Assembly (NCBI GenBank): GCA_031283155.1
Contig: JAITCI010000085.1
Span: forward strand, 1 to 51,850
From: Spirochaetota bacterium
GTDB taxonomy: Bacteria; Spirochaetota; JAGLSM01; JAKPMW01
Direction of reading: 5' to 3'
Length of the DNA: 51,850 nt
Part shown: positions 8,009 to 16,600 of the stretch, piece by piece
Numbering within the stretch: the stretch's first letter is position 1
How the letters are laid out: each line of letters opens with the position of its first letter
Notes under the pieces: model-generated
Told to the model about the DNA's origin: nothing
The model's database searches: none
What the model saw: only the letters and a program-made list of their open reading frames with translations
Translations under genes and position numbers: made by a program

Positions 8009-9517
8009 ATGTCGATTATGCGAGTCCGTCTGCTTGCGCCTGTTTTCGGGATATGGATGCTCATTCTTTGTTCCTGCGGTTCCGAAAGCGTGATCACCAT
8101 TCTGCACTTTGCGGATTTCCATGATTTTCTCCAGCCTGCCGTAAGTGTTGTGGATAACCATACCAATGAGGTAGGCGGTATTGCGCGCCTTATAGGGACG
8201 GTGCTCAGGGAAAAAAGCGCAGCTCCGGATTCCACTTTTGTATTGTCTGCGGGAGACGCTGTTCAGGGAACAACCTTCTCCACGTTTTTCAAGGGCGAGA
8301 TCATCTATTCGCTCTTTGACAAATTTGTGGACTACACCGTGCTGGGCGTACACGATCTGGATTACAGCCTGGAAAATCTGATAGAGCTGACCAAAGACAG
8401 GAAATATCAGTTTTTGGCCGCCAATGTCCTCGATAAGGAAGCGAAACCATTTTCTGGCCGCGATTATGCCATACGGGAGGTTAATGGTGTAAAGATTGGT
8501 TTTTTCGGTTTGACCAAACTCATCACGGCAATCTTACAATCGGAAAAAAATATAGGCTATCTTAATTTCGCACCCGTGGAGGATGTCGCCAAAACCATGG
8601 TGCAAACTCTGCGCTCCCAGGGTGCCGATATAATCATCGCGCTTACCCATCAGGGTTTCGAGGAGGATAAAAAACTGGCGCGTACGGTCGAGGGCATTGA
8701 TCTGATTGTGGGTGGACTCTCACATACCAATCTGATTAAGGGGTTCCAGACATTTGATACCATTATTGTGCAGGCCGGGTTCCGGGGTGAAAATGTCGGA
8801 AAGGTGGTCATCCGGTACGATAAAAAAAAGAAAACCGTTATCTCCATCACTCCAACGATCATTCCGGTGATTGGCTCGTCGCCTGCGGATGCTGAAAGCG
8901 CGCGGGTGGTTGAGGAATACGCCGAAGACATGGCCACTAAAATGGGCGTTGTTATCGCAAAGACCGACGTACACCTTGAGGGTACGCGCGAAGTGGTCCG
9001 CAGAACGGAAACCAATCTTGCCAATATGATAACCGATTTCATGTGTCTCTCCAGCGGCGCGGAACTTTGTCTCATCAACTCCGGCGTCATCCGCGCCAGC
9101 ATAAGTGAGGGCGATATCCGCGTCGCCGACGTAATCAATACCCTGCCCTATCCGAATAGTGTTTCTGTTGTGCGCATTCCCGGCCGGGCAATCTACCGTA
9201 TTCTTGAGAAAAGCGCGGCGTGTCTCCCCGGGGAAGGGAGATTTTTGCAGGTTTCCAAAGGCGTGAGTTATAAAATCAGGGGAAGGGTTCTTGAAGAGTT
9301 TCTTTTTAATGGCCGTGAGATCGACTTCAACCGCTATTATGCCGTAGCGACCAGCGATTTTCTCGCCGACGGCGGAGATAATTATCCCGAATTCAAACAG
9401 GATCTGAATCCAAAAAACACAGGGCAAACCATGGCTGAGTGCATTATCGCTGTGCTCCGGCAGGTGGGCAGCGTCAGTCCGAAGATTGAGGGGCGCATTG
9501 TGCGTCTTGAGGAATAG
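8009..9517 (+). CDS. 5'-nucleotidase/UshA-family metallophosphatase-like lipoprotein, second metal site lost
   Basis: Signal peptide with spirochaetal lipobox (LILCSCGSES) marks a lipoprotein. The ATG at 8009 follows GGAGG by 5 bases. The N-terminal metallophosphatase domain keeps Asp36-x-His38 (FADFHDF), Asp83 (SAGDAVQGT) and His214 (THQG). The usual GNH(E/D) is GVHD (Val114), and the usual GGHSH is GGLSH (Leu237). In E. coli UshA the equivalents, Asn116 and His252, both belong to metal site 2. The C-terminal nucleotide-binding domain looks normal (NSGVIRASISEG, TSDFLADGGDNYPEF). Nucleotide hydrolysis is therefore doubtful; a binding role or altered phosphatase is possible. A strong terminator follows. 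Confidence 0.85.
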   Translation: MSIMRVRLLAPVFGIWMLILCSCGSESVITILHFADFHDFLQPAVSVVDNHTNEVGGIARLIGTVLREKSAAPDSTFVLSAGDAVQGTTFSTFFKGEIIYSLFDKFVDYTVLGVHDLDYSLENLIELTKDRKYQFLAANVLDKEAKPFSGRDYAIREVNGVKIGFFGLTKLITAILQSEKNIGYLNFAPVEDVAKTMVQTLRSQGADIIIALTHQGFEEDKKLARTVEGIDLIVGGLSHTNLIKGFQTFDTIIVQAGFRGENVGKVVIRYDKKKKTVISITPTIIPVIGSSPADAESARVVEEYAEDMATKMGVVIAKTDVHLEGTREVVRRTETNLANMITDFMCLSSGAELCLINSGVIRASISEGDIRVADVINTLPYPNSVSVVRIPGRAIYRILEKSAACLPGEGRFLQVSKGVSYKIRGRVLEEFLFNGREIDFNRYYAVATSDFLADGGDNYPEFKQDLNPKNTGQTMAECIIAVLRQVGSVSPKIEGRIVRLEE

Positions 9518-9528
9518 GCTTTGCTGTG

Positions 9529-9576
9529 AAACCCAAAAAAAGAGACCTGCATTTCGGGTCTCTTTTTTTTGGGTTT
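9529..9576 (+). terminator. Rho-independent terminator after the 5'-nucleotidase-like gene
   Basis: Stem AAAAAAGAGACC / GGGTCTCTTTTTT around an 8-base loop, extended by an outer AAACCC/GGGTTT pair. The T-run at 9563-9570 fits termination on the plus strand. Confidence 0.9.
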
Positions 9577-9622
9577 TGTGTTAAACTTGTTATTACAAGC
9601 GGATGCTTTTCGGGAGAGGGAT

Positions 9623-11401
9623 ATGGCAAAGAAGATTACGTGGATATATTCACTCATTTTGTTTGCAGTCAGCGTGGTATGCGCTCCTGCGTATCTTCCG
9701 GCCATGCCGCCGCATCCGAGCATCATCAATACTCTCCGCGAGCGGGGCGATAATGCGGGTCTTGCGCGGCTCGGCGCGCGCGCGCAAGCGGAAGCCAGGC
9801 GCAGGATACAGCATCGCAGAGCTTCCCCAATCCAGGGGGAGTACAGGGTACTCGTGATTCTGGTGGAATACAGTGATCGCGTCTTCAGACCCGTTTCAAC
9901 GCCGACTTTTTATTCCCGTCTTTTGAACGGCGCTGCGCCCGGCGCTCTTTCCATGAAAAAATATTACGCCGATATGTCCGGCGGAATCTTTAACATTTCG
10001 ATTGACGTTGTTGGACCGTACAAGGCGTCGGGGACTGCGGTACATTATGGCGCGAATGACAGTGAAGGCAATGATCTCCGACCCGCGACTCTGGTTCGCG
10101 AAGCCGTACTCAAAGCGCAGGCTGCCGGGGTGGATTTTGACCCCTACGACAACGACGATGATGGGTATGTGGATACCGTCATGGTTATACATGACGGTAT
10201 CGGGGAAGAAGTTTCAGACAGGCCAAATGATATTTGGTCGCACGCCTGGGAACTCTCTTCTGGGCAGGGCCACGACGATGGCGACGGACCTGTGGCTATA
10301 GGCTCAAAGACCGTGGACGTCTACTGTATTCAACCGGAGTATACCTTCAGCGCCGGAGACAGCGCGATTGGCGTTTTTTGCCATGAATACGCACATATCC
10401 TGGGCTTGCCGGATATGTATGATACAACGGACGCCACGGCCGGCGCGGGCGATTTCACGATCATGGCCTCGGGCGCGTGGTGCGGACCGGATGACGATGG
10501 TTCGCATCCCACCCCGTTTCTCGCATGGGAAAAGAATATGCTGGGCTGGCTTGCGTACACAACTCCAACCGCCGCGCTTGCCGCTCTCCCCGCTTTCAAA
10601 ACCTCGGTAGTGGCGCTTTCTGCTATTCCTGTGGACAGGCAAGCCTCGCCGGTTGCGCTCTTTGCGGGGCTTCTCGCCGCAGGCGGGCTGGCCTGGTTCG
10701 CGCCGCGAACGCGGCATACCGCCGTTCTCATACTTGTGTTTGCGTTCCTGCTTGGAGCGATGGTTTGGGGTGCGAACTGCGGCGGTTCGGCACCGCATAA
10801 CCCGGGCGGCACTTTATCCTCTGACTCCGGCATTTCCTCTGACTCCGGCGTTTCTGTTTCTTCCGCATCCTCTGATTCTGGCGTTTCTGTTTTTTCCGCA
10901 TCCTCTGTTTCCGGCAGTCCCGTCGTCCCCGGATTTGTCACGCTTGGGGATATTGAAACAACGCGCGAGGCGGTGAAGATTCCTTTGGGGGATCCGGCCG
11001 GGCGGCAATACTACCTTCTTGAAAATAAGGCGGTGAAGAGCGGAACCTGGACGCAGTATTTTCCGGGGAATGGGCTTTTGATTACGCATATCCATGACGG
11101 AGTTATTAACGCCAAAATAGATTTCAATACAGTCAATGACGGCAGGAACAGGATTCACGGTGTTAATGTTGTTGAGGCGGATAATAACAGACGCCTTTGG
11201 ACAAATGCCGACTATGGTACGGCGTCAGATCTCTTCAGAAGCAGGAGTTTTACTCCAGGCACAACGCCCGCGACTTTTTACTATAATGGAACTTCTTCCA
11301 ATAATTGGTCAACCAACGGCACCACTTTGTCCAAAGTGTATATATCCAACATCAGCGCCGCCGGGGCGGTTATGACTTTTGAGTATAAGGTGCAGCAATA
11401 A
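9623..11401 (+). CDS. M6-family metalloprotease with membrane-hairpin insertion, paralogue 1
   Basis: A secreted or membrane-anchored zinc protease of the immune-inhibitor-A-like M6 family. N-terminal signal/anchor (ITWIYSLILFAVSVV), then a conserved AMPPHPSIINTLRERGD segment. Zinc motif HEYAHILGLPDMYD begins at His254, with Met-turn IMASGAW after it, so the site looks intact. After ENMLGWLAY-like sequence the domain is interrupted: hydrophobic segments at ~344-360 and ~366-385 flank PRTRH and end in NCGGS (Cys386), then a Ser-rich linker (387-~436). The domain resumes at ~439 with LGDIETTREAVKIPLGDP and YYLLENK, then GLLITHIHDG. The ATG at 9623 is preceded by GGGAGAGGG. First of three tandem paralogues. 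Confidence 0.88.
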   Translation: MAKKITWIYSLILFAVSVVCAPAYLPAMPPHPSIINTLRERGDNAGLARLGARAQAEARRRIQHRRASPIQGEYRVLVILVEYSDRVFRPVSTPTFYSRLLNGAAPGALSMKKYYADMSGGIFNISIDVVGPYKASGTAVHYGANDSEGNDLRPATLVREAVLKAQAAGVDFDPYDNDDDGYVDTVMVIHDGIGEEVSDRPNDIWSHAWELSSGQGHDDGDGPVAIGSKTVDVYCIQPEYTFSAGDSAIGVFCHEYAHILGLPDMYDTTDATAGAGDFTIMASGAWCGPDDDGSHPTPFLAWEKNMLGWLAYTTPTAALAALPAFKTSVVALSAIPVDRQASPVALFAGLLAAGGLAWFAPRTRHTAVLILVFAFLLGAMVWGANCGGSAPHNPGGTLSSDSGISSDSGVSVSSASSDSGVSVFSASSVSGSPVVPGFVTLGDIETTREAVKIPLGDPAGRQYYLLENKAVKSGTWTQYFPGNGLLITHIHDGVINAKIDFNTVNDGRNRIHGVNVVEADNNRRLWTNADYGTASDLFRSRSFTPGTTPATFYYNGTSSNNWSTNGTTLSKVYISNISAAGAVMTFEYKVQQ

Positions 11402-11456
11402 CCGGCAGGGTGTGCGAGGGCTGGATTTAACCTGAATACGTATCGGGAGGCGGGAT

Positions 11457-13583
11457 ATGGCAGCGAAAAGAGTATGGATATATTTGCTCATCTCTCTCGC
11501 AATCAGTGCGGTATGTATCCCTGTTGCTCTGGCGGCCATGCCGCCGCACCCCGATGTTATAAACTCTCTCCGCGAGCGGGGCGATACAGCCGGGCTTACG
11601 AGGCTCAGCGCCCGCATGGAAGCGGAAGCCAGACGAAGTATGCAGCGCATCACGACTCCAACGAAACCTGTTCAGGGCAATTATAAGGTTTTGTTTATTC
11701 TGATAGATTTTTATGATTACAAGTTTAATGATGTTTCCACTCCGGAATTTTATGCAAACCTCTTAAACGGCACCTCGTCTGACGCCTTCTCCATGAAAAG
11801 ATATTACAGCGATATGTCCGGCGGGGTTCTGCAGCTTACGATGGATGTTTGCGGGCCGTACCGCGCGGCGAATAACAGGGCGTATTACGGCGCAAATAAA
11901 ACCAGTACGCAAGGCAGCGACAGTTTCCCCGCAACGCTGGTTCGCGAGGCCGTCATCGCCGCAGACGCCGACGGGATTGATTTTTCCCCCTATGATATGG
12001 ACGGCGACAATGACGTGGATACCGTTATGATCATCCATGCCGGTCCCGGGGAAGAATCCATAACCACTGACACGGACGCTATATGGTCGAAGGCGTGGGA
12101 TCTCTATTCCGGAAGCTACTACGGCGACGGCGCCGGAAGGTATACGACCGCAAGCGGCAAACGGGTCAATATATTCTGCCTTCAGCCGGAGTTTACCAAA
12201 ACTCCCGGAGACAGCGGGATAGGGGTTTTTTGCCACGAATACGGGCATATCCTCGGCTTACCGGATCTATACGATACAACCTATGCTACGCTCGGCGCGG
12301 GTAATTTTACGCTTATGGCAAATGGCGCATGGGCAGGGAATAAGCCGGGCACAAACCCGCCGGCATGGGATGGCACTTGTCCCGTTCCGCTTCTTGCTTG
12401 GGAAAAGAACAGGCTTGGCTGGCTTGCCTACTCATCACCAGCCGAGCTTGCATTTCTGGATGCTTTCAAAACCACGGTAGTGGCTCAGGGAGCGCTTTCC
12501 GATATTTCCGCCGAACCCATCGCGCGCATTGCGCTCTTTGCGGGTCTCCTGCTTTCGGGCGGATGTATGTGGTTCGCGCCGCGAATGCGCGGCACTGTTT
12601 TGACGCTTGCTCTTGTGTTTCTGCTGGGAATGATGATCGGGGGCGCGAGTTGCAGCGGTACGCCCTTCAGCCCGGGTAGCGCAGCCTCTTCGGCTTCCGG
12701 CGGTACGCTAAGTTCCGCCGACGCGGCGTCCGGCGGCTCTGTTTCTTCGCCGGACTCGAGCGCTGCCGCATCCTCTGTATCCAGCGCTGCCGCATCCTCT
12801 GTATCCAGCGGTGCCGCATCCTCTGTATCCAGCGGTGCCGCATCCTCTGTATCCAGCGGTGCCGCATCCTCTGTATCCAGCGGTGCCGCATCCTCTGCTT
12901 CCGGCGCTGCCGCATCCTCTGCTTCCGGCGCTGCCGCATCCTCTGCATCCGGCACCGCCGCATCCTCTGTATCCAGCGCCGCCGCATCCTCTGTATCCGG
13001 CACCGCCGCATCCTCTGCATCCGGCACCGCCGCATCCTCTGTATCCAGCAGAGCGTCCAGCGCTGCTTCTTCCAGCAGAGCGAGCAGCTCCTCTCTCCCC
13101 GGCATCCTGGTTTCCCTTGGCAATGTTGAGACGACGCGCAAGGCGGTCAAGATACCCCTTGGTGATCCTGCCGACCGGCAGTACTACATTGTTGAAAACA
13201 AGGTGCGCGTAAACGGAACCTGGACCGAGTTTCTCCCCGGTTATTATAATTCTGCGGGACTCCTGATAACGCATATCCATGATGGGGTTATCAGCGCCGG
13301 AATAACAGGCAATACAGTCAATGACGGCGCAAACAGGATTCATGGGGTCAATATTGTGGAGGCAGATGACGGTCGGCATCTTTGGTTAAGCACCAGCGCC
13401 GGAGGTTCCGCTGATTACTTCAAAAACAGAAGTTTTGAGCCCGGCACAACGCCCGCGACTTTTTACTATAATGGAACTTCTTCCAATAGCTGGTCAACCA
13501 ACAGCACCACCTTGTCCAAAGTGTATATATCCAACATCAGCGCAGCCGGATCAACCATGACCTTCCGGTATTCGGTGCAATAG
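11457..13583 (+). CDS. M6-family metalloprotease with membrane-hairpin insertion, paralogue 2
   Basis: Same architecture as its neighbour. Signal/anchor VWIYLLISLAISAVC; zinc motif HEYGHILGLPDLYD from His260; Met-turn LMANGAW. The interrupting hairpin contains PIARIALFAGLL and WFAPRMR, and a second hydrophobic segment ending GASCSGT (Cys399). The linker (~400-550) holds twelve 8-residue repeats of the type GAASSVSS. The catalytic domain resumes at ~552 (SLGNVETTRKAVKIPLGDP). 708 residues. The ATG at 11457 follows GGGAGGCGGGAT. It starts 55 bases after the previous stop, so it is likely co-transcribed. The last ~35 codons are almost identical at DNA level to those of paralogue 1, indicating recent duplication or gene conversion. 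Confidence 0.88.
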   Translation: MAAKRVWIYLLISLAISAVCIPVALAAMPPHPDVINSLRERGDTAGLTRLSARMEAEARRSMQRITTPTKPVQGNYKVLFILIDFYDYKFNDVSTPEFYANLLNGTSSDAFSMKRYYSDMSGGVLQLTMDVCGPYRAANNRAYYGANKTSTQGSDSFPATLVREAVIAADADGIDFSPYDMDGDNDVDTVMIIHAGPGEESITTDTDAIWSKAWDLYSGSYYGDGAGRYTTASGKRVNIFCLQPEFTKTPGDSGIGVFCHEYGHILGLPDLYDTTYATLGAGNFTLMANGAWAGNKPGTNPPAWDGTCPVPLLAWEKNRLGWLAYSSPAELAFLDAFKTTVVAQGALSDISAEPIARIALFAGLLLSGGCMWFAPRMRGTVLTLALVFLLGMMIGGASCSGTPFSPGSAASSASGGTLSSADAASGGSVSSPDSSAAASSVSSAAASSVSSGAASSVSSGAASSVSSGAASSVSSGAASSASGAAASSASGAAASSASGTAASSVSSAAASSVSGTAASSASGTAASSVSSRASSAASSSRASSSSLPGILVSLGNVETTRKAVKIPLGDPADRQYYIVENKVRVNGTWTEFLPGYYNSAGLLITHIHDGVISAGITGNTVNDGANRIHGVNIVEADDGRHLWLSTSAGGSADYFKNRSFEPGTTPATFYYNGTSSNSWSTNSTTLSKVYISNISAAGSTMTFRYSVQ
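12762..13049. repeat. 24-base tandem repeat, 12 units, in the second M6 gene
   Basis: Twelve head-to-tail units of 24 bases (core GCCGCATCCTCTGTATCC) encode AASSVSSG/AASSASGT-type octapeptides. Since the unit is a multiple of three, copy-number change keeps the frame. It is a coding minisatellite, not a CRISPR array: there are no unique spacers. Confidence 0.95.
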
Positions 13584-13670
13584 GAATATTTCTCTTGTAA
13601 TTTTTATTCATGCGCGCCGCAGATCTATGCTAAACTTATCCTAAAGCGAATGCTTACTTGGGGGCGGGAT

Positions 13671-16600
13671 ATGGCGGCAAAAATGAAAAACGTATGGATA
13701 TATCTGCTCATTTTGACCGTAATCGGCGCGGTATGCGCGTCTCGTGATCTTGCGGCCATGCCGCCGCATCCGAGTATTATAGATTCTCTCCGGCAGCGGG
13801 GCGATACCGCAGGGCTGGAGCGAATCAGCGCGCGTATGAAAGCGCAGGCCAGCCGCAGTATACAGCGCGTCACGCCGCCAAAGGGTCCTGTTACGGGTAA
13901 TTACAAGGTTCTTGTGCTTCTGATAGATTATGTGGACAGCCCATTTGCCAACGTATCCACCACAACCTATTATTCCAGCCTCTTAAACGGCACTTCGTCC
14001 GGTGCCTTTTCCATGAAAAGATATTATAACGATATGTCCCATGGTCTTTTGGAGCTTGATATTCGCGTCCATGGACCGTACCATGCGGCGAATGCCAAAG
14101 CGTATTACGGGCAAAACTACCCTTCAGATAGCGATCGCCGTCCCGCGCAGTTGGTCCGCGAAGCTGTACTCGCCGCTCAGACCGGCGGGGTGAATTTCGC
14201 TGACTACGATAATAACAACGACGGAGAAGTGGACGTCGTTATGGTTATACATTCGGGGGCAGGGGAAGAGGTTTCAGGCGATGATGATGATATATGGTCG
14301 CACGCATGGAATCTCACCAGCGGCGGCGCCGGCGCAGTAAGCGTCAATGGCAAAACTGTGAATGTGTACTGCATTCAGCCAGAGTTCACCTTCGGACCCG
14401 GAGACAGCGGGATAGGCGTTTTTTGCCACGAATACGCCCATATTCTTGGTTTACCGGATCTGTACGATACATCGGATGCAACATACGGGGCGGGAATGTT
14501 TACCGTTATGGCCTCCGGTTCGTGGGCAGGTCCAAACGGCGATGGTACGCGTCCTCTCCCGTTCCTCGCATGGGAAAAGAACTTGCTTGGCTGGCTGACT
14601 GTCCAGCTTCCGGACGGAACCCTTGCCATGATGGATACCTTAAGGTCATCGATGCTGGCGCTTTCCGATCATTCCGATCAGCCTACGCCGATTGCGCGTA
14701 TTGCGTTCTTCGCGGGCATTCTGGCTTCGGGCGGACTCTTCTGGTTCTCGCGCCGCAGCCGCACCGCTGCTCTTATGTTTGCCTTCGTGTTTCTGTTCGG
14801 GGTGATGGCCGGAGGGATCAATTGCAGCGGCAGCCCGCCGGATCCGGACGGTACAATATCTGCCGCCGCAGGCAGTTCTCAGTCTGTAGCCGGAAGCGGT
14901 GCAGCGATGAGTTCTCTGTCCGCAACCGGGAGCGGTGAGGCGGCGAGTTCTCCGCCTGCGGCCGGGAGCAGCGAAGCGATGAGTTCTCTGTCCGCAACAG
15001 GGAGCGATGCAGCGATGAGTTCTCAATCCGCAGCTGGGAGCAGCGAAGCGGCGGGTTCTTCATCCGTAGCCGGGAGCAGCGAGGCGGTGAGTTCTCTGCC
15101 CGCAATCGGGAGCAGCGAAGCGGCGGGTTCTTCATCCGTAGCCGGGAGCAGCGAAGCGGCGGGTTCTTCATCCGTAGCCGGGAGCAGCGAAGCGATGAGT
15201 TCTCCGCCCGCAGCCGGGAGCAGCGAGGCGATGAGTTCTCCGCCCGCAGTCAGCAGCGCCGCAGTCAGCAGCGTGGTATCTTCAGCTCCCGGCGGTCTGA
15301 CCGGCGACGCCTACCCCTATTTGTTTACCGGAGCGAGTTTTACCGGAGCGGCGGGCGGCGTCGTTCCCGGTTCGGGAAATATGCTAGGAACACATACTTT
15401 CGACGAAGATGGATACGCAGGTACCTGTATGCGTCTGGTTTATAATGCGAGCGGAAATGGCCTGGTGTATCAATCCCCATCCGGCTCCTTTATAAGTCCG
15501 CGCACCGGTGATAATGCCGTGACCTTCTGGATTGCCGGAACTCTGTCTGCCGGGAATATACGCATCTTTTTAACCGAGAACGGCACTCCAGGAAGCGTAA
15601 ACAAAACATTCAATATAACGAGCGCCGTTCCAACCACTCTGAGCGCTATTACAAATTCAAATTACACAAGCGGTTCCGCTGATTTTACATCCTGGACAAA
15701 AGTTACGCTCTCCTACGAGGCGACGAATCACGCCGGTACAGGAGCATTGCAGATCCGTGTTGGCGCTGTTGGTTCCGGGGTGGCGGGCAGCCGAAAAATT
15801 GATTTGTATATGGATGAGTTTAAGTGGGAAAACCTCTCAGGAGGGGGTACCTCGGCGGCCAGCGCCGCTGCAAGCAGTTCCGCCGTTTCCAGCAGAGCGA
15901 GCAGTGCAGCCGCAAGCAGCGCGGTATCTTCTTCCAGCAAAGCGAGCAGTGCAGCCGCGAGCAACGCGGTATCTTCAGCCTCCGGCACGAGCAGCGTTGT
16001 ATCTTCGGCTCCCGGCAGCTCAGCGGCGAGCGACGCTTATCCTTATTTGTTTACCGGGGCGAGTTTTACCGGAGCGGCGGGCGGTGCCGTTCCCGGATCG
16101 GGAGCCATGTCAGGAACACATACTTTCGACGGAGATGGCTATGCGGGTACGAGTATGCGTCTGGTTTATAATGCGAACGGGAATGGTTTGGTATATCAAT
16201 CCCCATCCGGTTCCTTTATAAGTCCGAGCGTCGGCGATAATGCCGTAACCTTCTGGATTAAGGGCAACCTGACTGCGGGTTCTTTGCGCTTCTTCTTAAC
16301 CACCGACGGGAGCGCATCGGGTACGAATAAAGCGTTCAATATAACGAGCCTTTCTGATACCAATATAACCGCGAGTTCGGATCAGGCTTTCGCAAGCGGC
16401 TCCGCCAATTTCGCATCCTGGACAAAAATTACGCTCTCCTACACGGCGACGAATCACGTCGGTACAGGAGCGCTCCAGATCCGTGTTGGCGGCACCGGCT
16501 CCGCAGCAGGCAGCCGCAACATTAACCTGTGCGTGGATGAGTTTAAGTGGGAAAACCTTTCAGGAGGAGCGAGCAGCGCCGCCGCTTCCAGCAGAGCGAG

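Noticed and set aside
9597-9608. AAGC-GGAT-GCTT upstream of the first M6 gene as a member of the GGAT-loop hairpins
   Set aside because: A 4-bp stem is too short to separate from chance, and paralogue 3 has GAAT in the loop.
12667-13379. Long minus-strand open frames across the 24-base repeats (120-220 codons, e.g. RCRMQRMRR-type repeats)
   Set aside because: They are produced by the GC-rich tandem repeat being open in several frames; the plus-strand frame has the signal peptide, zinc motif and protease domain.
12762-15270. CRISPR array
   Set aside because: Units are directly adjacent and coding; there are no unique spacers and no cas genes.
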